A stretch of 64,000 nt of DNA, from contig NZ_JBFTEH010000007.1 of NCBI RefSeq assembly GCF_041027365.1, forward strand, positions 229,349 to 293,348, given 5' to 3'. Every line of letters begins with the position of its first letter. The first letter of the stretch is position 1. This stretch comes from VKMB-3413 sp041027365. Lineage in GTDB: Bacteria > Pseudomonadota > Alphaproteobacteria > Rhizobiales > Rhizobiaceae. The position numbers and the translations under genes are program-made. Below, piece by piece: positions 1 through 7,969 of this stretch. Below the pieces are notes generated by a model. The model was not told where the DNA came from. It searched no databases and was given only the letters and a program-made list of their open reading frames with translations.

Positions 1-432
1 GGCCGCCCCTATCTCAACCGCCGCTTCTTCAGCCTGATCGGCGAGCGGATGCCCGAGCGCATCCTCCTCGTCATGGCGAAGCGCGAGGGGCGCTACATCG
101 CCGGCGCGCTGAACTTCCTCGGCGCCGACACGATCTTCGGTCGCAACTGGGGCTGCATCGAGGACCACCCCTTCCTGCATTTCGAGGTCTGCTACCACCA
201 GGCGATCGACTATGCGATCGAGCACAAGCTGGCGGTCGTGGAGGCCGGGGCGCAGGGTCAGCACAAGCTCGCCCGCGGCTATGAGCCGGTGACGACCCAC
301 TCGGCCCACTTCATCGCGCATCCGGGCCTGCGCCATGCGATCGAGGCCTATCTCGAAGCCGAGCGCGCCGAAGTGGAAGAGGTCGGCGAGATCCTCTCCG
401 GCCATACGCCGTACAAGAAGAGCGACGACTGA
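1..432 (+). CDS. GNAT-family N-acetyltransferase (DUF482 type), 3' part
   Basis: The reading frame is open from the first base of the window, so the start lies upstream and only the last 143 codons are seen. The visible part carries GRNWGCIEDHPFLHFE and GAQGQHKLARGYEP, which I recognise as typical of the DUF482/COG3146 group of GNAT-like proteins, often labelled peptidoglycan-related FemAB-like acyltransferases. The exact substrate is not established for this group. The C-terminal tail is charged and ends in KKSDD. It is followed on the same strand by the HIT protein gene about 107 bases on. Family assignment is by recall of the conserved blocks; the function is inferred from the fold only. 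Confidence 0.8.
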   Translation, partial: GRPYLNRRFFSLIGERMPERILLVMAKREGRYIAGALNFLGADTIFGRNWGCIEDHPFLHFEVCYHQAIDYAIEHKLAVVEAGAQGQHKLARGYEPVTTHSAHFIAHPGLRHAIEAYLEAERAEVEEVGEILSGHTPYKKSDD

Positions 433-539
433 CCTCTGCTGCGAGGCCGTCGCCCGCTTATCCGGCGGCGGCCGAGGCTTGGCCGGCCGGGCGCCATCGC
501 CTAACGTCCGCCGGCACGAGCCAGACGGAGGAATCGGCC

Positions 540-968
540 ATGACCGCCTATGACGACGGCAACATCTTTTCCAAGATCATCAAGGGCGAGATCCCGAGCG
601 AGAAGCTCTACGAGGATGCGAACGCCGTCGCGATCATGGACATCATGCCGCAGACCCGGGGCCACTGCCTGGTGATCCCGAAGGCGCCCTCGCGCAACCT
701 CCTCGACGCCTCGGACGAGACGCTCTCGGCGGTCATGCCGCTGGTCGCGAAGCTCGCCCGCGCGGCCAAGGCCGCCATGCAGGCGGACGGGGTGCGCATC
801 GCGCAGTTCAACGAGCCGGCGGCCGGGCAGACGGTCTTCCACCTGCACTTCCACATCCTGCCGATGTACGAGGGCGTCGAGCTGGACCTGCACAGCAACC
901 GCAGCGCCGACAAGGCCGCGCTCGCCGAGCAGGCGGAGAAGATCCGCGCCGCGCTGAACGCGGGCTGA
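540..968 (+). CDS. HIT-family nucleotide-binding hydrolase
   Basis: A 142-residue protein with the histidine-triad motif HLHFHILP at residues 101-108 (His101, His103, His105), preceded by GQTV, as in Hint/HIT nucleoside phosphoramidate hydrolases. The N-terminal FSKIIKGEIPSEKLYED and central GHCLVIPK blocks are also standard for the family, and the length is normal. A GGAGG sequence sits 8 bases before the ATG, which supports this start. HIT proteins hydrolyse AMP-lysine-like or dinucleoside substrates; the physiological substrate cannot be read from the sequence. It is convergent with clpA, and a shared hairpin terminator lies between them. Confidence 0.93.
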   Translation: MTAYDDGNIFSKIIKGEIPSEKLYEDANAVAIMDIMPQTRGHCLVIPKAPSRNLLDASDETLSAVMPLVAKLARAAKAAMQADGVRIAQFNEPAAGQTVFHLHFHILPMYEGVELDLHSNRSADKAALAEQAEKIRAALNAG

Positions 969-1069
969 GGCCACTTCTACCTCGCAGGCCGAGGCGCCCG
1001 GCCACCGAGCTAAGGCTGCGGCGGAGCGAGCGGCCGGAAGCCGGAAAACGCTGACGATCCCCAAAATGC

Positions 1070-1101
1070 AAAAAGGGCCGCCCGGAAGGACGGCCCTTTT
1101 T
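1070..1101. terminator. Bidirectional Rho-independent terminator between HIT gene and clpA
   Basis: A near-perfect hairpin: AAAAAGGGCCG (1070-1080) and CGGCCCTTTTT (1091-1101) around a 10-base loop. A-run on one side and T-run on the other let it work for both converging genes. Confidence 0.88.
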
Positions 1102-1121
1102 CATGTCATGGGTAATTCGGA

Positions 1122-3617
1122 TCAGGAGCGGCGGGGCACCCGCGGGACGGCGCTGGTCCGGCGCTCGGCGCGAGCGCCGTCGCCTTCGTCCTCCGCTTCG
1201 GCGGTGTCATCGCCGTCGTCCTCGTCGAACTCCTCGTCGCCCTCATCCTCGTCGAAGTCGGAGCCATCGGCCGCGACCTTCGCGCGGCGCTTCGCTTCAC
1301 CCTTCTTCGCCTTGCCGGGCGGCAGTTCGTCCGCAATCGCTTCCAGCGCGAGCTTCTTCGCGCCGTCCTCGCCCTCGGTCACGGTCACCTTGACCGTGCC
1401 GCCGCGCTTCAGCTTGCCGAACAGCACCTCGTCGGCCAGCGGCCGCTTGATGTGCTCCTGGATGACGCGGCCGAGCGGACGCGCACCCATGTTCTCGTCG
1501 TAGCCCTTCTCGGCGAGCCAGGCGATCGCCTCCGGCGACAGCTCGAAGATGACGCCACGCTCGGAGAGCTGGGCCTCCAGCTGCATGACGAACTTCTCGA
1601 CCACCTGGTGGATCACCGGCGTCGGCAGCGCCCCGAACGGGATGATCGCGTCGAGGCGGTTGCGGAACTCCGGCGTGAACAGGCGGTTGATCGCCTCCTC
1701 GTCCGCACCGGTTCGCTTGGAATGCCCGAAGCCGATCGCGGCCTTGGCCATGTCGGCCGCGCCCGCGTTCGTCGTCATGATCAGGATGACATTGCGGAAG
1801 TCGATCTGCTTGCCGTTGTGGTCCGTCAGCTTGCCATGGTCCATGACCTGCAGAAGGATGTTGAAGAGGTCCGGATGCGCCTTCTCGATCTCGTCCAGCA
1901 ACAGCACGCAGTGCGGATGCTGGTCGATGCCGTCGGTCAGCAGGCCGCCCTGGTCGAAGCCGACATAGCCCGGAGGGGCGCCGATCAGCCGCGACACCGT
2001 GTGCCGCTCCATGTACTCCGACATGTCGAAGCGCAGGAGCTCCACCCCGAGGGCCGACGCCAGCTGGCGTGCGACCTCGGTCTTGCCGACGCCGGTCGGC
2101 CCCGAGAACAGGTACGAGCCGATCGGCTTGTCCGGCTCGCGCAGGCCCGCCCGGGCGAGCTTGATCGCCGAGGTGAGGTTCTCGATCGCCGCGTCCTGGC
2201 CGTAGACGACACGCTTCAGCTGCTCGTCGAGATGGGCGAGCACCTCCTCGTCGTCCTTGGAGACCGCCTTCGGCGGGATCCGCGCCATGGTCGCGACCGT
2301 CGCCTCGATCTCCTTGACCCCGATCTGCTTCTTCCGCTTGTTCTCCGGCAGCAGCATCTGCGAGGCCCCGGTCTCGTCGATCACGTCGATCGCCTTGTCC
2401 GGCAGCTTCCGGTCGTTGATGTAGCGGGCCGAGAGTTCCACCGCCGACTTGATGGCGTCGTTGGTGTACTTCACCTTGTGGAAGTCCTCGAAATACGGCT
2501 TCAGCCCCTTGAGGATCGACACGGCGTCGTCGATCGACGGCTCCTTGACGTCGATCTTCTGGAAACGCCGGACGAGCGCCCGATCCTTCTCGAAGAACTG
2601 CCGGTACTCCTTGTAGGTCGTCGAGCCGATGCAGCGGATCGCGCCGGAGGAGAGCGCCGGCTTCAACAGGTTCGACGCGTCCATCGCGCCGCCCGACGTC
2701 GCGCCGGCGCCGATCACCGTATGGATCTCGTCGATGAACAGGACCGCGCCCGGATACTCCTCGAGTTCCTTCACGACCTGCTTCAGCCGCTCCTCGAAGT
2801 CGCCGCGATAGCGCGTGCCGGCGAGCAGCGTGCCCATGTCGAGCGAGAAGATCGTCGCGTCGGCGAGCACTTCCGGCACGTCGCCCTCGACGACGCGCTT
2901 GGCGAGGCCCTCGGCGATCGCCGTCTTGCCGACGCCGGGATCGCCGACATAGAGCGGGTTGTTCTTGGAGCGCCGGCAGAGCACCTGGATCGTCCGGTTG
3001 ATCTCCTCGGCGCGACCGATGAGCGGATCGATCCGGCCGTTGCGGGCCTTTTCGTTCAGGTTGATGCAATAGGCGCTGAGCGCGTCCTGCGCGGTCTTGC
3101 GCTTGCCGTCCTCGTCCTGGCCCACGGTCGACTGTTCATCCTCCGCCCCGCGCAGCGGCCGGCTCTCGGATGCGCCCGGACGCTTCGAAATCCCATGCGA
3201 AATGAAATTCACGGCGTCGTAACGGGTCATCTCCTGCTCCTGCAGGAAATAGGCCGCATGGCTTTCGCGCTCGGCGAAGATCGCGACGAGCACGTTGGCG
3301 CCCGTCACCTCTTCCCGGCCGGAAGACTGGACATGGATGACCGCCCGCTGGATCACGCGATGGAACCCGGCAGTCGGCTTGGAATCCTCGTCGTGCCCGG
3401 TGACGAGATTGGCGAGTTCGGTGTCGATGTAGGAGGTCAGATTTTTTCTGAGAAGATCGATGTCGACGCTGCAGCCCCGCATCACGGCGGCAGCATCCTT
3501 GTCCTCGAGAAGCGCCAGAAGCAGATGCTCCAGCGTCGCAAATTCTTGGCGGCGCTCGTTGGCAAAAGTCAGGGCCTGATGAAGCGACTTCTCAAGGCTT
3601 TGCGAAAATGTCGGCAA
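1122..3617 (-). CDS. clpA: ATP-dependent Clp protease ATP-binding subunit ClpA
   Basis: An 831-residue class I Hsp100 unfoldase that feeds substrates to ClpP. The N domain (about 1-145) starts with the usual FSQSLEKSLHQAL. The first AAA+ module has Walker A GDPGVGKT (225-232) and Walker B VLFIDEIH (292-299); the second has GPTGVGKT (506-513) and VLLLDEIEKAHP (571-582). The ClpP-docking loop is IGF at 628-630. E. coli ClpA is about 758 residues; the extra length here is a charged C-terminal tail of some 60 residues, first basic, then very rich in Asp/Glu, then Arg-rich. The adaptor gene clpS lies 8 bases upstream, so the two are co-transcribed, as is usual in proteobacteria. Confidence 0.97.
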   Translation of the reverse strand: MPTFSQSLEKSLHQALTFANERRQEFATLEHLLLALLEDKDAAAVMRGCSVDIDLLRKNLTSYIDTELANLVTGHDEDSKPTAGFHRVIQRAVIHVQSSGREEVTGANVLVAIFAERESHAAYFLQEQEMTRYDAVNFISHGISKRPGASESRPLRGAEDEQSTVGQDEDGKRKTAQDALSAYCINLNEKARNGRIDPLIGRAEEINRTIQVLCRRSKNNPLYVGDPGVGKTAIAEGLAKRVVEGDVPEVLADATIFSLDMGTLLAGTRYRGDFEERLKQVVKELEEYPGAVLFIDEIHTVIGAGATSGGAMDASNLLKPALSSGAIRCIGSTTYKEYRQFFEKDRALVRRFQKIDVKEPSIDDAVSILKGLKPYFEDFHKVKYTNDAIKSAVELSARYINDRKLPDKAIDVIDETGASQMLLPENKRKKQIGVKEIEATVATMARIPPKAVSKDDEEVLAHLDEQLKRVVYGQDAAIENLTSAIKLARAGLREPDKPIGSYLFSGPTGVGKTEVARQLASALGVELLRFDMSEYMERHTVSRLIGAPPGYVGFDQGGLLTDGIDQHPHCVLLLDEIEKAHPDLFNILLQVMDHGKLTDHNGKQIDFRNVILIMTTNAGAADMAKAAIGFGHSKRTGADEEAINRLFTPEFRNRLDAIIPFGALPTPVIHQVVEKFVMQLEAQLSERGVIFELSPEAIAWLAEKGYDENMGARPLGRVIQEHIKRPLADEVLFGKLKRGGTVKVTVTEGEDGAKKLALEAIADELPPGKAKKGEAKRRAKVAADGSDFDEDEGDEEFDEDDGDDTAEAEDEGDGARAERRTSAVPRVPRRS

Positions 3618-3625
3618 GCTTCACC

Positions 3626-4021
3626 TCAATTCTTTTCCATCACGCATTGCAGCGGATGTTGGTGCTGGCGGGCGAAATCCATCACTTGCGTGACCTTGGT
3701 CTCCGCAACCTCGTATGTATAGACCCCGCATTCGCCAACCCCATGGTTGTGCACATGCAACATGATCCTGGTGGCCGCCTCGCGATCCTTCTGGAAGAAC
3801 CGTTCGAGCACGTGGATGACGAACTCCATCGGCGTGTAATCGTCGTTCAGAAGGAGGACTCTGTAAAGGCTCGGCCGCTTGGTTTTCGGTTTCGTTCGCG
3901 TGATGACCGACGTGCCGCGGTCGGTGCCGGGCCCGTCGCTCTTGTCGGCCTGCGACGTCACGACGCCCCTTGCTTCTGCCTTTGTCAGGGCGCCCTCGTT
4001 CAATTCCACCACCATCGTCAT
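3626..4021 (-). CDS. clpS: ATP-dependent Clp protease adaptor ClpS
   Basis: A 131-residue ClpS that delivers N-degron substrates to ClpA. The C-terminal core shows VLLLNDDYTPMEFVIHVLE (the N-end binding region with the conserved NDDYTPMEFV) and HVHNHGVGECGVYTYEVAETK. The first 50 residues are a charged, probably flexible extension typical of alphaproteobacterial ClpS. The start at 4021 encodes MTM; the second Met (4015) is an equally possible start because neither has a strong Shine-Dalgarno. It is the first gene of the clpS-clpA operon. Confidence 0.95.
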   Translation of the reverse strand: MTMVVELNEGALTKAEARGVVTSQADKSDGPGTDRGTSVITRTKPKTKRPSLYRVLLLNDDYTPMEFVIHVLERFFQKDREAATRIMLHVHNHGVGECGVYTYEVAETKVTQVMDFARQHQHPLQCVMEKN

Positions 4022-4048
4022 CGCGTCTATGTATGTGCCGTTCGCCGG

Positions 4049-4076
4049 ATTTTAAGATGGCGTCACACCGCGGCAA
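4049..4076 (-). promoter_or_regulatory. Candidate sigma-70 promoter for clpS-clpA
   Basis: On the minus strand TTGCCG (4076-4071), 16-base spacer, TAAAAT (4054-4049). The predicted start near 4042 leaves a leader of about 20 bases before clpS. Found by eye; no transcript data. Confidence 0.5.
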
Positions 4077-4131
4077 AGGCGCCGGGAAACCTCTGATCCG
4101 GCACATTGCAGCCTTGCCGGAAGACTAACGC

Positions 4132-4156
4132 AAAAAGGCCCGGCTGGAACCGGGCC
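4132..4156 (-). terminator. Rho-independent terminator after the phasin gene
   Basis: Perfect 7-bp stem GGCCCGG (4137-4143) / CCGGGCC (4150-4156). On the minus strand the stem is followed by TTTTT (4136-4132), so it ends the phasin transcript before it can reach clpS. Confidence 0.85.
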
Positions 4157-4229
4157 TCGCGCAATTTGATCGTCGGTCGGCACCATGGCCGGGGCGAGCG
4201 CCGCGATGCGGCGCCGCCGGTCGGAACCG

Positions 4230-4628
4230 TTAGGCGGCGACCTTCTTGTCGATGATGTCGCCGCTTTCGCTCGCCGCCTCGCGCGTGGCCTGCCCGCCGA
4301 CATTCGAGGCGCGCGTCGTCGCCTGCTCAAACGGGCGATAGGTCTCCTTGGCGATCTGCGCGTAGAGGTCGCGCAGGCGGGTCATCTGCGACATCCAGCC
4401 CTCATAGGTGCCCCGGGCGTATTCGTTCTGCACCTCGATCACCTTGTCCGGCGTCTTGGCCTGCATGAGCTTCTCGATCATCGCCGTGTGGCGCTCGTAG
4501 GACTGCTTGGTGAAGTCCGAGGTCTCGGTGGTGATCTGCTGGAAGCCCCGGCTCATCGCGGACAGCGACTTCAGCGCGTTGTCCATGGCTTCCTGGCTCA
4601 GCTTGTTGGCGTCTTCATAAATGTTCAT
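4230..4628 (-). CDS. Phasin family protein
   Basis: A 132-residue, mainly helical, Gln/Lys/Glu-rich protein. Its pattern (EAMDNALKSLSAMSRGFQQI, then YERHTAMIEKLMQAKTPDKV, then EYARGTYEGWMSQMTRLRDL) is that of the phasin_2 family, small proteins that coat polyhydroxyalkanoate granules. The longer open frame upstream is not used: the ATG at 4628 begins the conserved sequence, with AAGGGCACGCCC just before it. A candidate PhaR operator lies about 85 bases upstream and a clean terminator follows. The granule role is inferred from the family; no PHA synthase is present in this window. Confidence 0.88.
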   Translation of the reverse strand: MNIYEDANKLSQEAMDNALKSLSAMSRGFQQITTETSDFTKQSYERHTAMIEKLMQAKTPDKVIEVQNEYARGTYEGWMSQMTRLRDLYAQIAKETYRPFEQATTRASNVGGQATREAASESGDIIDKKVAA

Positions 4629-4982
4629 GGGCGTGCCCTTTCCGTTCCCGTTTGCGTCCCCGCGGCTGTCTGGCGATGCCGACAGTCTTCCTTCCCCGCC
4701 ATGAAAATATTGCACTGCACAAAAATCTGCAAGGGCGCGACCTTCCCTTCGGTGTCGGAGCGCCGACGCCCTGCATCGAGAGACAAATTCGATAAGCCCG
4801 CCAAAGGAATTCGCCGCATCGCCGGAAGGGTTCGGCAACCATAAACCGATTGGTAATCCCCCGGAGATTATCGTCGCCGTCATCAATTCGGTGCATCGGC
4901 TGTGGAAGACGGGATGCCAGCAGGGCTTCCTTATGATCTGCTCCCGCCACGCCGCAATTCCACGACCAGCGAGAGTAGTCGC
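4629..4982. other. Intergenic region between divergent phasin and carboxypeptidase genes
   Basis: About 350 bases without a convincing gene. It holds the candidate PhaR operator (4711-4722) and must carry the divergent promoters. A GTG at 4902 in frame with the downstream carboxypeptidase gives a 27-residue extension that spoils the signal peptide, so I treat 4902-4982 as leader. Confidence 0.5.
4711..4722. promoter_or_regulatory. Candidate PhaR operator upstream of the phasin gene
   Basis: TGCACTGCACAA fits the motif TGCRNYGCASMA that I recall being reported for the PHB regulator PhaR of Bradyrhizobium, at every position. It is about 83 bases upstream of the phasin ATG, within an AT-rich patch in otherwise GC-rich DNA, a suitable place for a repressor that releases when PHA granules form. 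Confidence 0.5.
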
Positions 4983-6455
4983 GTGCAATTCAATCTCGTA
5001 AGTCTGAAATCCGCTGCCGGTCAGATCTCCCGGCTGGCCGGCATGGTAGCGGTCGGAGCTGGCCTGCTCCTGTCGCAGACCGGCACCGCAGCGGCGGTCA
5101 ATCCGAAATATGCCGGCTTCGTCATCGACGCCAATAACGGCCACGTCCTCTATCAGGATCGCGCCGACGAGCCGCGCTTCCCGGCGTCCCTGACGAAGAT
5201 GATGACCCTGTACCTGACCTTCGAGGCGCTGAAGGCGGGCAAGATCAAGAAGACCGACGAGATGCCGGTGTCGGCCTATGCTGCGTCGCGGCCGCCGACG
5301 AAGCTCGGCCTCAAGCCCGGCTCGACGCTGAAGGTCGAGGACGCGATCTACGGCCTCGTGACCCTGTCGGCCAACGACGCCGCCGTGGTCCTCGCGGAAT
5401 ACGAGGGCGGCTCCGAGGAGGCGTTCGCGCGCCGCATGACCGCGCGGGCGCGTGAGCTCGGCATGCGCAACACGGTGTTCCGGAACGCCAACGGCCTTCC
5501 GAACGCGGAACAGCACACGACAGCGCACGACATGGCCATCCTCGGCATCGCGCTGCGCGAGCATTTTCCGCAGTATTACGGCTACTTCTCCACCCGCTCC
5601 TACAATTTCCGCGGCCGGCGCCTCGGCAACCACAACCGCGTCCTCTTCCGCGTCGACGGTGCCGACGGCATCAAGACCGGCTTCACCAACGCCTCCGGCT
5701 TCAATCTCGTCACCTCGGTCAAGCGCGGCGGCAAGAGCGTCGTCGCGGTGGTGATGGGCGGCACGTCGGCCCGCTCGCGCGACGACCACATGGTCGAGCT
5801 GCTGCACCGCTACATGCCGGAGGCGAGCACGCGTGACACCGGTCCGCTGGTCGCCAGCGTCGAGGCCTCGCCGCCGATCGTCGGGGCGCTGCCGGATGAG
5901 GGACCGATCCCGGATTCGCGGCCGATGCGCACCGCCTCGATCGACGCCAGGATCGCCGCCGCCTATGGCTCGGCTCCCGCCGCCGAGATCGCCAACCTGC
6001 CGGAGCCGAGCAACCGTCCGATCCTCGGCCGTGACGCCATTCGCGCCGCGCTCGTCGAAGAACGCCCCGCGGGCGCCGCGAACGCCATCCTCCCGATGGT
6101 CCGCACGGTCGCCTCGCGGCAGGTCCCGACGCCGCCGGCAGCCATCCCGGGAGAGCGCGGCCTCGACCAGGACGCCACAGGTTCGGTCGCCGACCAGGCG
6201 CAGCCGTCCTCGCCCTGGGTCGTGCAGATCGCCGCGACCGATGATCCGACCAGCGCGATGTCGATGCTGAAGGCCGCACAGCGCAAGGTCGGCGGCGCGG
6301 TCGCCAAGGCCCAGCCCTTCACCGAGCCGGTGCGCAGCGGCGCCCAGAGCCTCTACCGCGCCCGCTTCGCCGGCTTCGGCTCCAAGGATCAGGCCTGGAA
6401 CGCCTGTGCCGCCCTGAAGCGCGCCGACTACAACTGCTACGCAGTCGCCAACTGA
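4983..6455 (+). CDS. D-alanyl-D-alanine carboxypeptidase (S11) with C-terminal SPOR domain
   Basis: A 490-residue penicillin-binding protein of the DacA/DacC type that trims the terminal D-Ala from peptidoglycan stem peptides in the periplasm. With the GTG start at 4983 the protein has a clear signal peptide ending near TGTAAA (about residue 38). The active-site motifs are SLTK (69-72), SAN (129-131) and KTG (231-233). A Pro/Ala-rich linker (about 290-400) leads to a final domain of about 80 residues that starts SPWVVQIAA and ends CYAVAN, a SPOR fold that binds denuded glycan at the division septum. An upstream GTG at 4902 would add 27 residues before the signal peptide and seems less likely. 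Confidence 0.93.
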   Translation: MQFNLVSLKSAAGQISRLAGMVAVGAGLLLSQTGTAAAVNPKYAGFVIDANNGHVLYQDRADEPRFPASLTKMMTLYLTFEALKAGKIKKTDEMPVSAYAASRPPTKLGLKPGSTLKVEDAIYGLVTLSANDAAVVLAEYEGGSEEAFARRMTARARELGMRNTVFRNANGLPNAEQHTTAHDMAILGIALREHFPQYYGYFSTRSYNFRGRRLGNHNRVLFRVDGADGIKTGFTNASGFNLVTSVKRGGKSVVAVVMGGTSARSRDDHMVELLHRYMPEASTRDTGPLVASVEASPPIVGALPDEGPIPDSRPMRTASIDARIAAAYGSAPAAEIANLPEPSNRPILGRDAIRAALVEERPAGAANAILPMVRTVASRQVPTPPAAIPGERGLDQDATGSVADQAQPSSPWVVQIAATDDPTSAMSMLKAAQRKVGGAVAKAQPFTEPVRSGAQSLYRARFAGFGSKDQAWNACAALKRADYNCYAVAN

Positions 6456-6617
6456 TCCGCAGGACCGCCGGGCGGCCAGTCCGTCCGGGGGACGATCGCA
6501 GAACGGGTGCGGCCCGAAAGGACAAAAGCCGCACCGATGCATGCCGAAAAGGCGGCCGGCCTCCGGGCCCGGCCGTCCCGATCACCGAGTAAAGCGTTGC
6601 GCGTAAGAGGATTGGAC

Positions 6618-6893
6618 ATGTCGATCGACCAGCAGGGGCTCGGCCTCGACCAGACGGCGCAGGCACTGGCCGCGCCGACGGCCGCCACGGCCGGCATGCA
6701 TCCCCTCCAGCAGGCCGCCCTGCGTCTCGGCGAAGCCCGCGACGGCCGGTCCCGGCTGAAGGCCAAGGAACTCGTCGGCCTCCTCCTGTCCTATGGCGCG
6801 CGGGCCTGGCGCGCCTCGCAGCCGATCAGCCACAGCCGGATCCGCGTCGGAACGCCGAACGGAATGCCGGCGGTGCGCATGCGCTTCCGCTGA
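6618..6893 (+). CDS. Hypothetical protein, 91 residues
   Basis: A short protein starting MSIDQQGLGLDQTAQALAAP, preceded by AAGAGG seven bases before the ATG, so translation is plausible. It is Ala/Arg-rich with a central stretch KAKELVGLLLSYGARAWRA and a basic end. No signal peptide or membrane segment. I recognise no family. The frame is also open 111 bases upstream, but that part has no good ribosome site. It is convergent with the DUF1489 gene. Confidence 0.45.
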   Translation: MSIDQQGLGLDQTAQALAAPTAATAGMHPLQQAALRLGEARDGRSRLKAKELVGLLLSYGARAWRASQPISHSRIRVGTPNGMPAVRMRFR

Positions 6894-6919
6894 GCCGCCA
6901 CGCCCCGACCGAGCCTGCC

Positions 6920-7354
6920 TCAGAGGAGCCCCAGAACCTGCAGTTCGTGCGACAGGTCGGGCGGCAGAAGGTCGTCGTCGGCCTCGGCGGAGAGATCGGG
7001 CGGCGCATCCTCGCTCTTGAGGTAGCGCCAGCCCTGGAAGGGCCTGCGGGGCTGAAAGCGCGTCCGCGTGAAGACCGGCTCCAGAACCAGCCGGCAACGG
7101 CCGATCCCCTCGCCATCGGTGAACGGCCGGATATCGAGCAGCCGTTGCCGGACCTGCACCTGTCCGCGGATGACCCAATAGAGCGAGCCTCCGGCGAGAA
7201 GTTCCTCGACGCGCTTCGGTACCATCCGGGTCGTATGGATCTGCTCTTCCGCAAGTCCCGCCTGCCTTGCCGCGGCGAGACGGCCCTCGACATAAGCGAT
7301 GAGTTCGTCGGGCGTATCGACGCCGACGCAGAGCTTGATGAGATGCAATGCCAT
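6920..7354 (-). CDS. DUF1489 family protein
   Basis: A 144-residue protein that begins MALHLIKLCVGVDTPDELIAY and has HTTRMVPKRVEELLAGGSLYWVIRG and FQGWRYLKSEDAPPDL, which I recognise as the DUF1489/COG5458 family found almost only in alphaproteobacteria. Function is unknown. No signal peptide or membrane segment is visible. It stands alone on the minus strand. Confidence 0.88.
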   Translation of the reverse strand: MALHLIKLCVGVDTPDELIAYVEGRLAAARQAGLAEEQIHTTRMVPKRVEELLAGGSLYWVIRGQVQVRQRLLDIRPFTDGEGIGRCRLVLEPVFTRTRFQPRRPFQGWRYLKSEDAPPDLSAEADDDLLPPDLSHELQVLGLL

Positions 7355-7486
7355 GGCGCCTCATATGCAGCCGGAGAGGCTGCGCGCCAAGCCGGAAGAT
7401 TGCTCACGGCGAATTGAGCGCAGCCTCCATGGCCGACGCGCCCGCAACGGCCCCATGTTCCTCGCGCCAGCCCGGAGGATCCGACC

Positions 7487-7906
7487 ATGCCGCAGCGTTC
7501 TCGCCTCGCCGCCCTCGCCGCAGCATCCCTGCTCGCTCTCGCGGTGACGGCGAAAGCCGACGACGCCTCGGACATCCGGGCAGTCATCTCGGCGCAGCTT
7601 CGGGCGCTGAATGCGGACGACGGCGCCACCGCCTATTCCTACGCCGCTCCGAACATCCAGGCGATGTTCCCGACCCCGCAGATCTTCATGGGCATGGTCG
7701 CCTCCGGCTACGACCCCGTCTACCATTCCCGCAACGCGGTCTTCGGCCCGCTCACCGCGGAGGGAACGGGGTTTCGCCAGGAGGTCTATCTGACCGACCG
7801 GAAGGGCCGGAGCTGGATCGCCAGCTATACGCTGGAACGCCAGCCCGACGGATCGATGAAGATCACCGGCTGCGCCCTTCGCAAGGGATCCGACGTCTCG
7901 GCCTGA
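7487..7906 (+). CDS. DUF4864 domain-containing exported protein
   Basis: A 139-residue protein with a Sec signal peptide (basic MPQRSR, hydrophobic core, AKA cleavage motif near residue 24) followed by a domain matching DUF4864: IRAVISAQLRALNADDGATAYSYA, then FPTPQIFMGMV, then SYTLERQPDGSMKITGC. DUF4864 proteins resemble the NTF2-like fold and occur in the periplasm of alphaproteobacteria; no activity is established. Single gene, convergent with tgt. Confidence 0.87.
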   Translation: MPQRSRLAALAAASLLALAVTAKADDASDIRAVISAQLRALNADDGATAYSYAAPNIQAMFPTPQIFMGMVASGYDPVYHSRNAVFGPLTAEGTGFRQEVYLTDRKGRSWIASYTLERQPDGSMKITGCALRKGSDVSA

Positions 7907-7969
7907 CCGGCACAGACTCCTTGTCGAGGCGCCTCGCCCCTTGCCTTTCGTCCTCCAGGATTCCGCAGG

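Noticed and set aside
6505..6545. Hairpin GGTGCGGC/GCCGCACC after the carboxypeptidase gene
   Set aside because: Stem of eight with a 14-base loop but no T-run; I do not call it a terminator.
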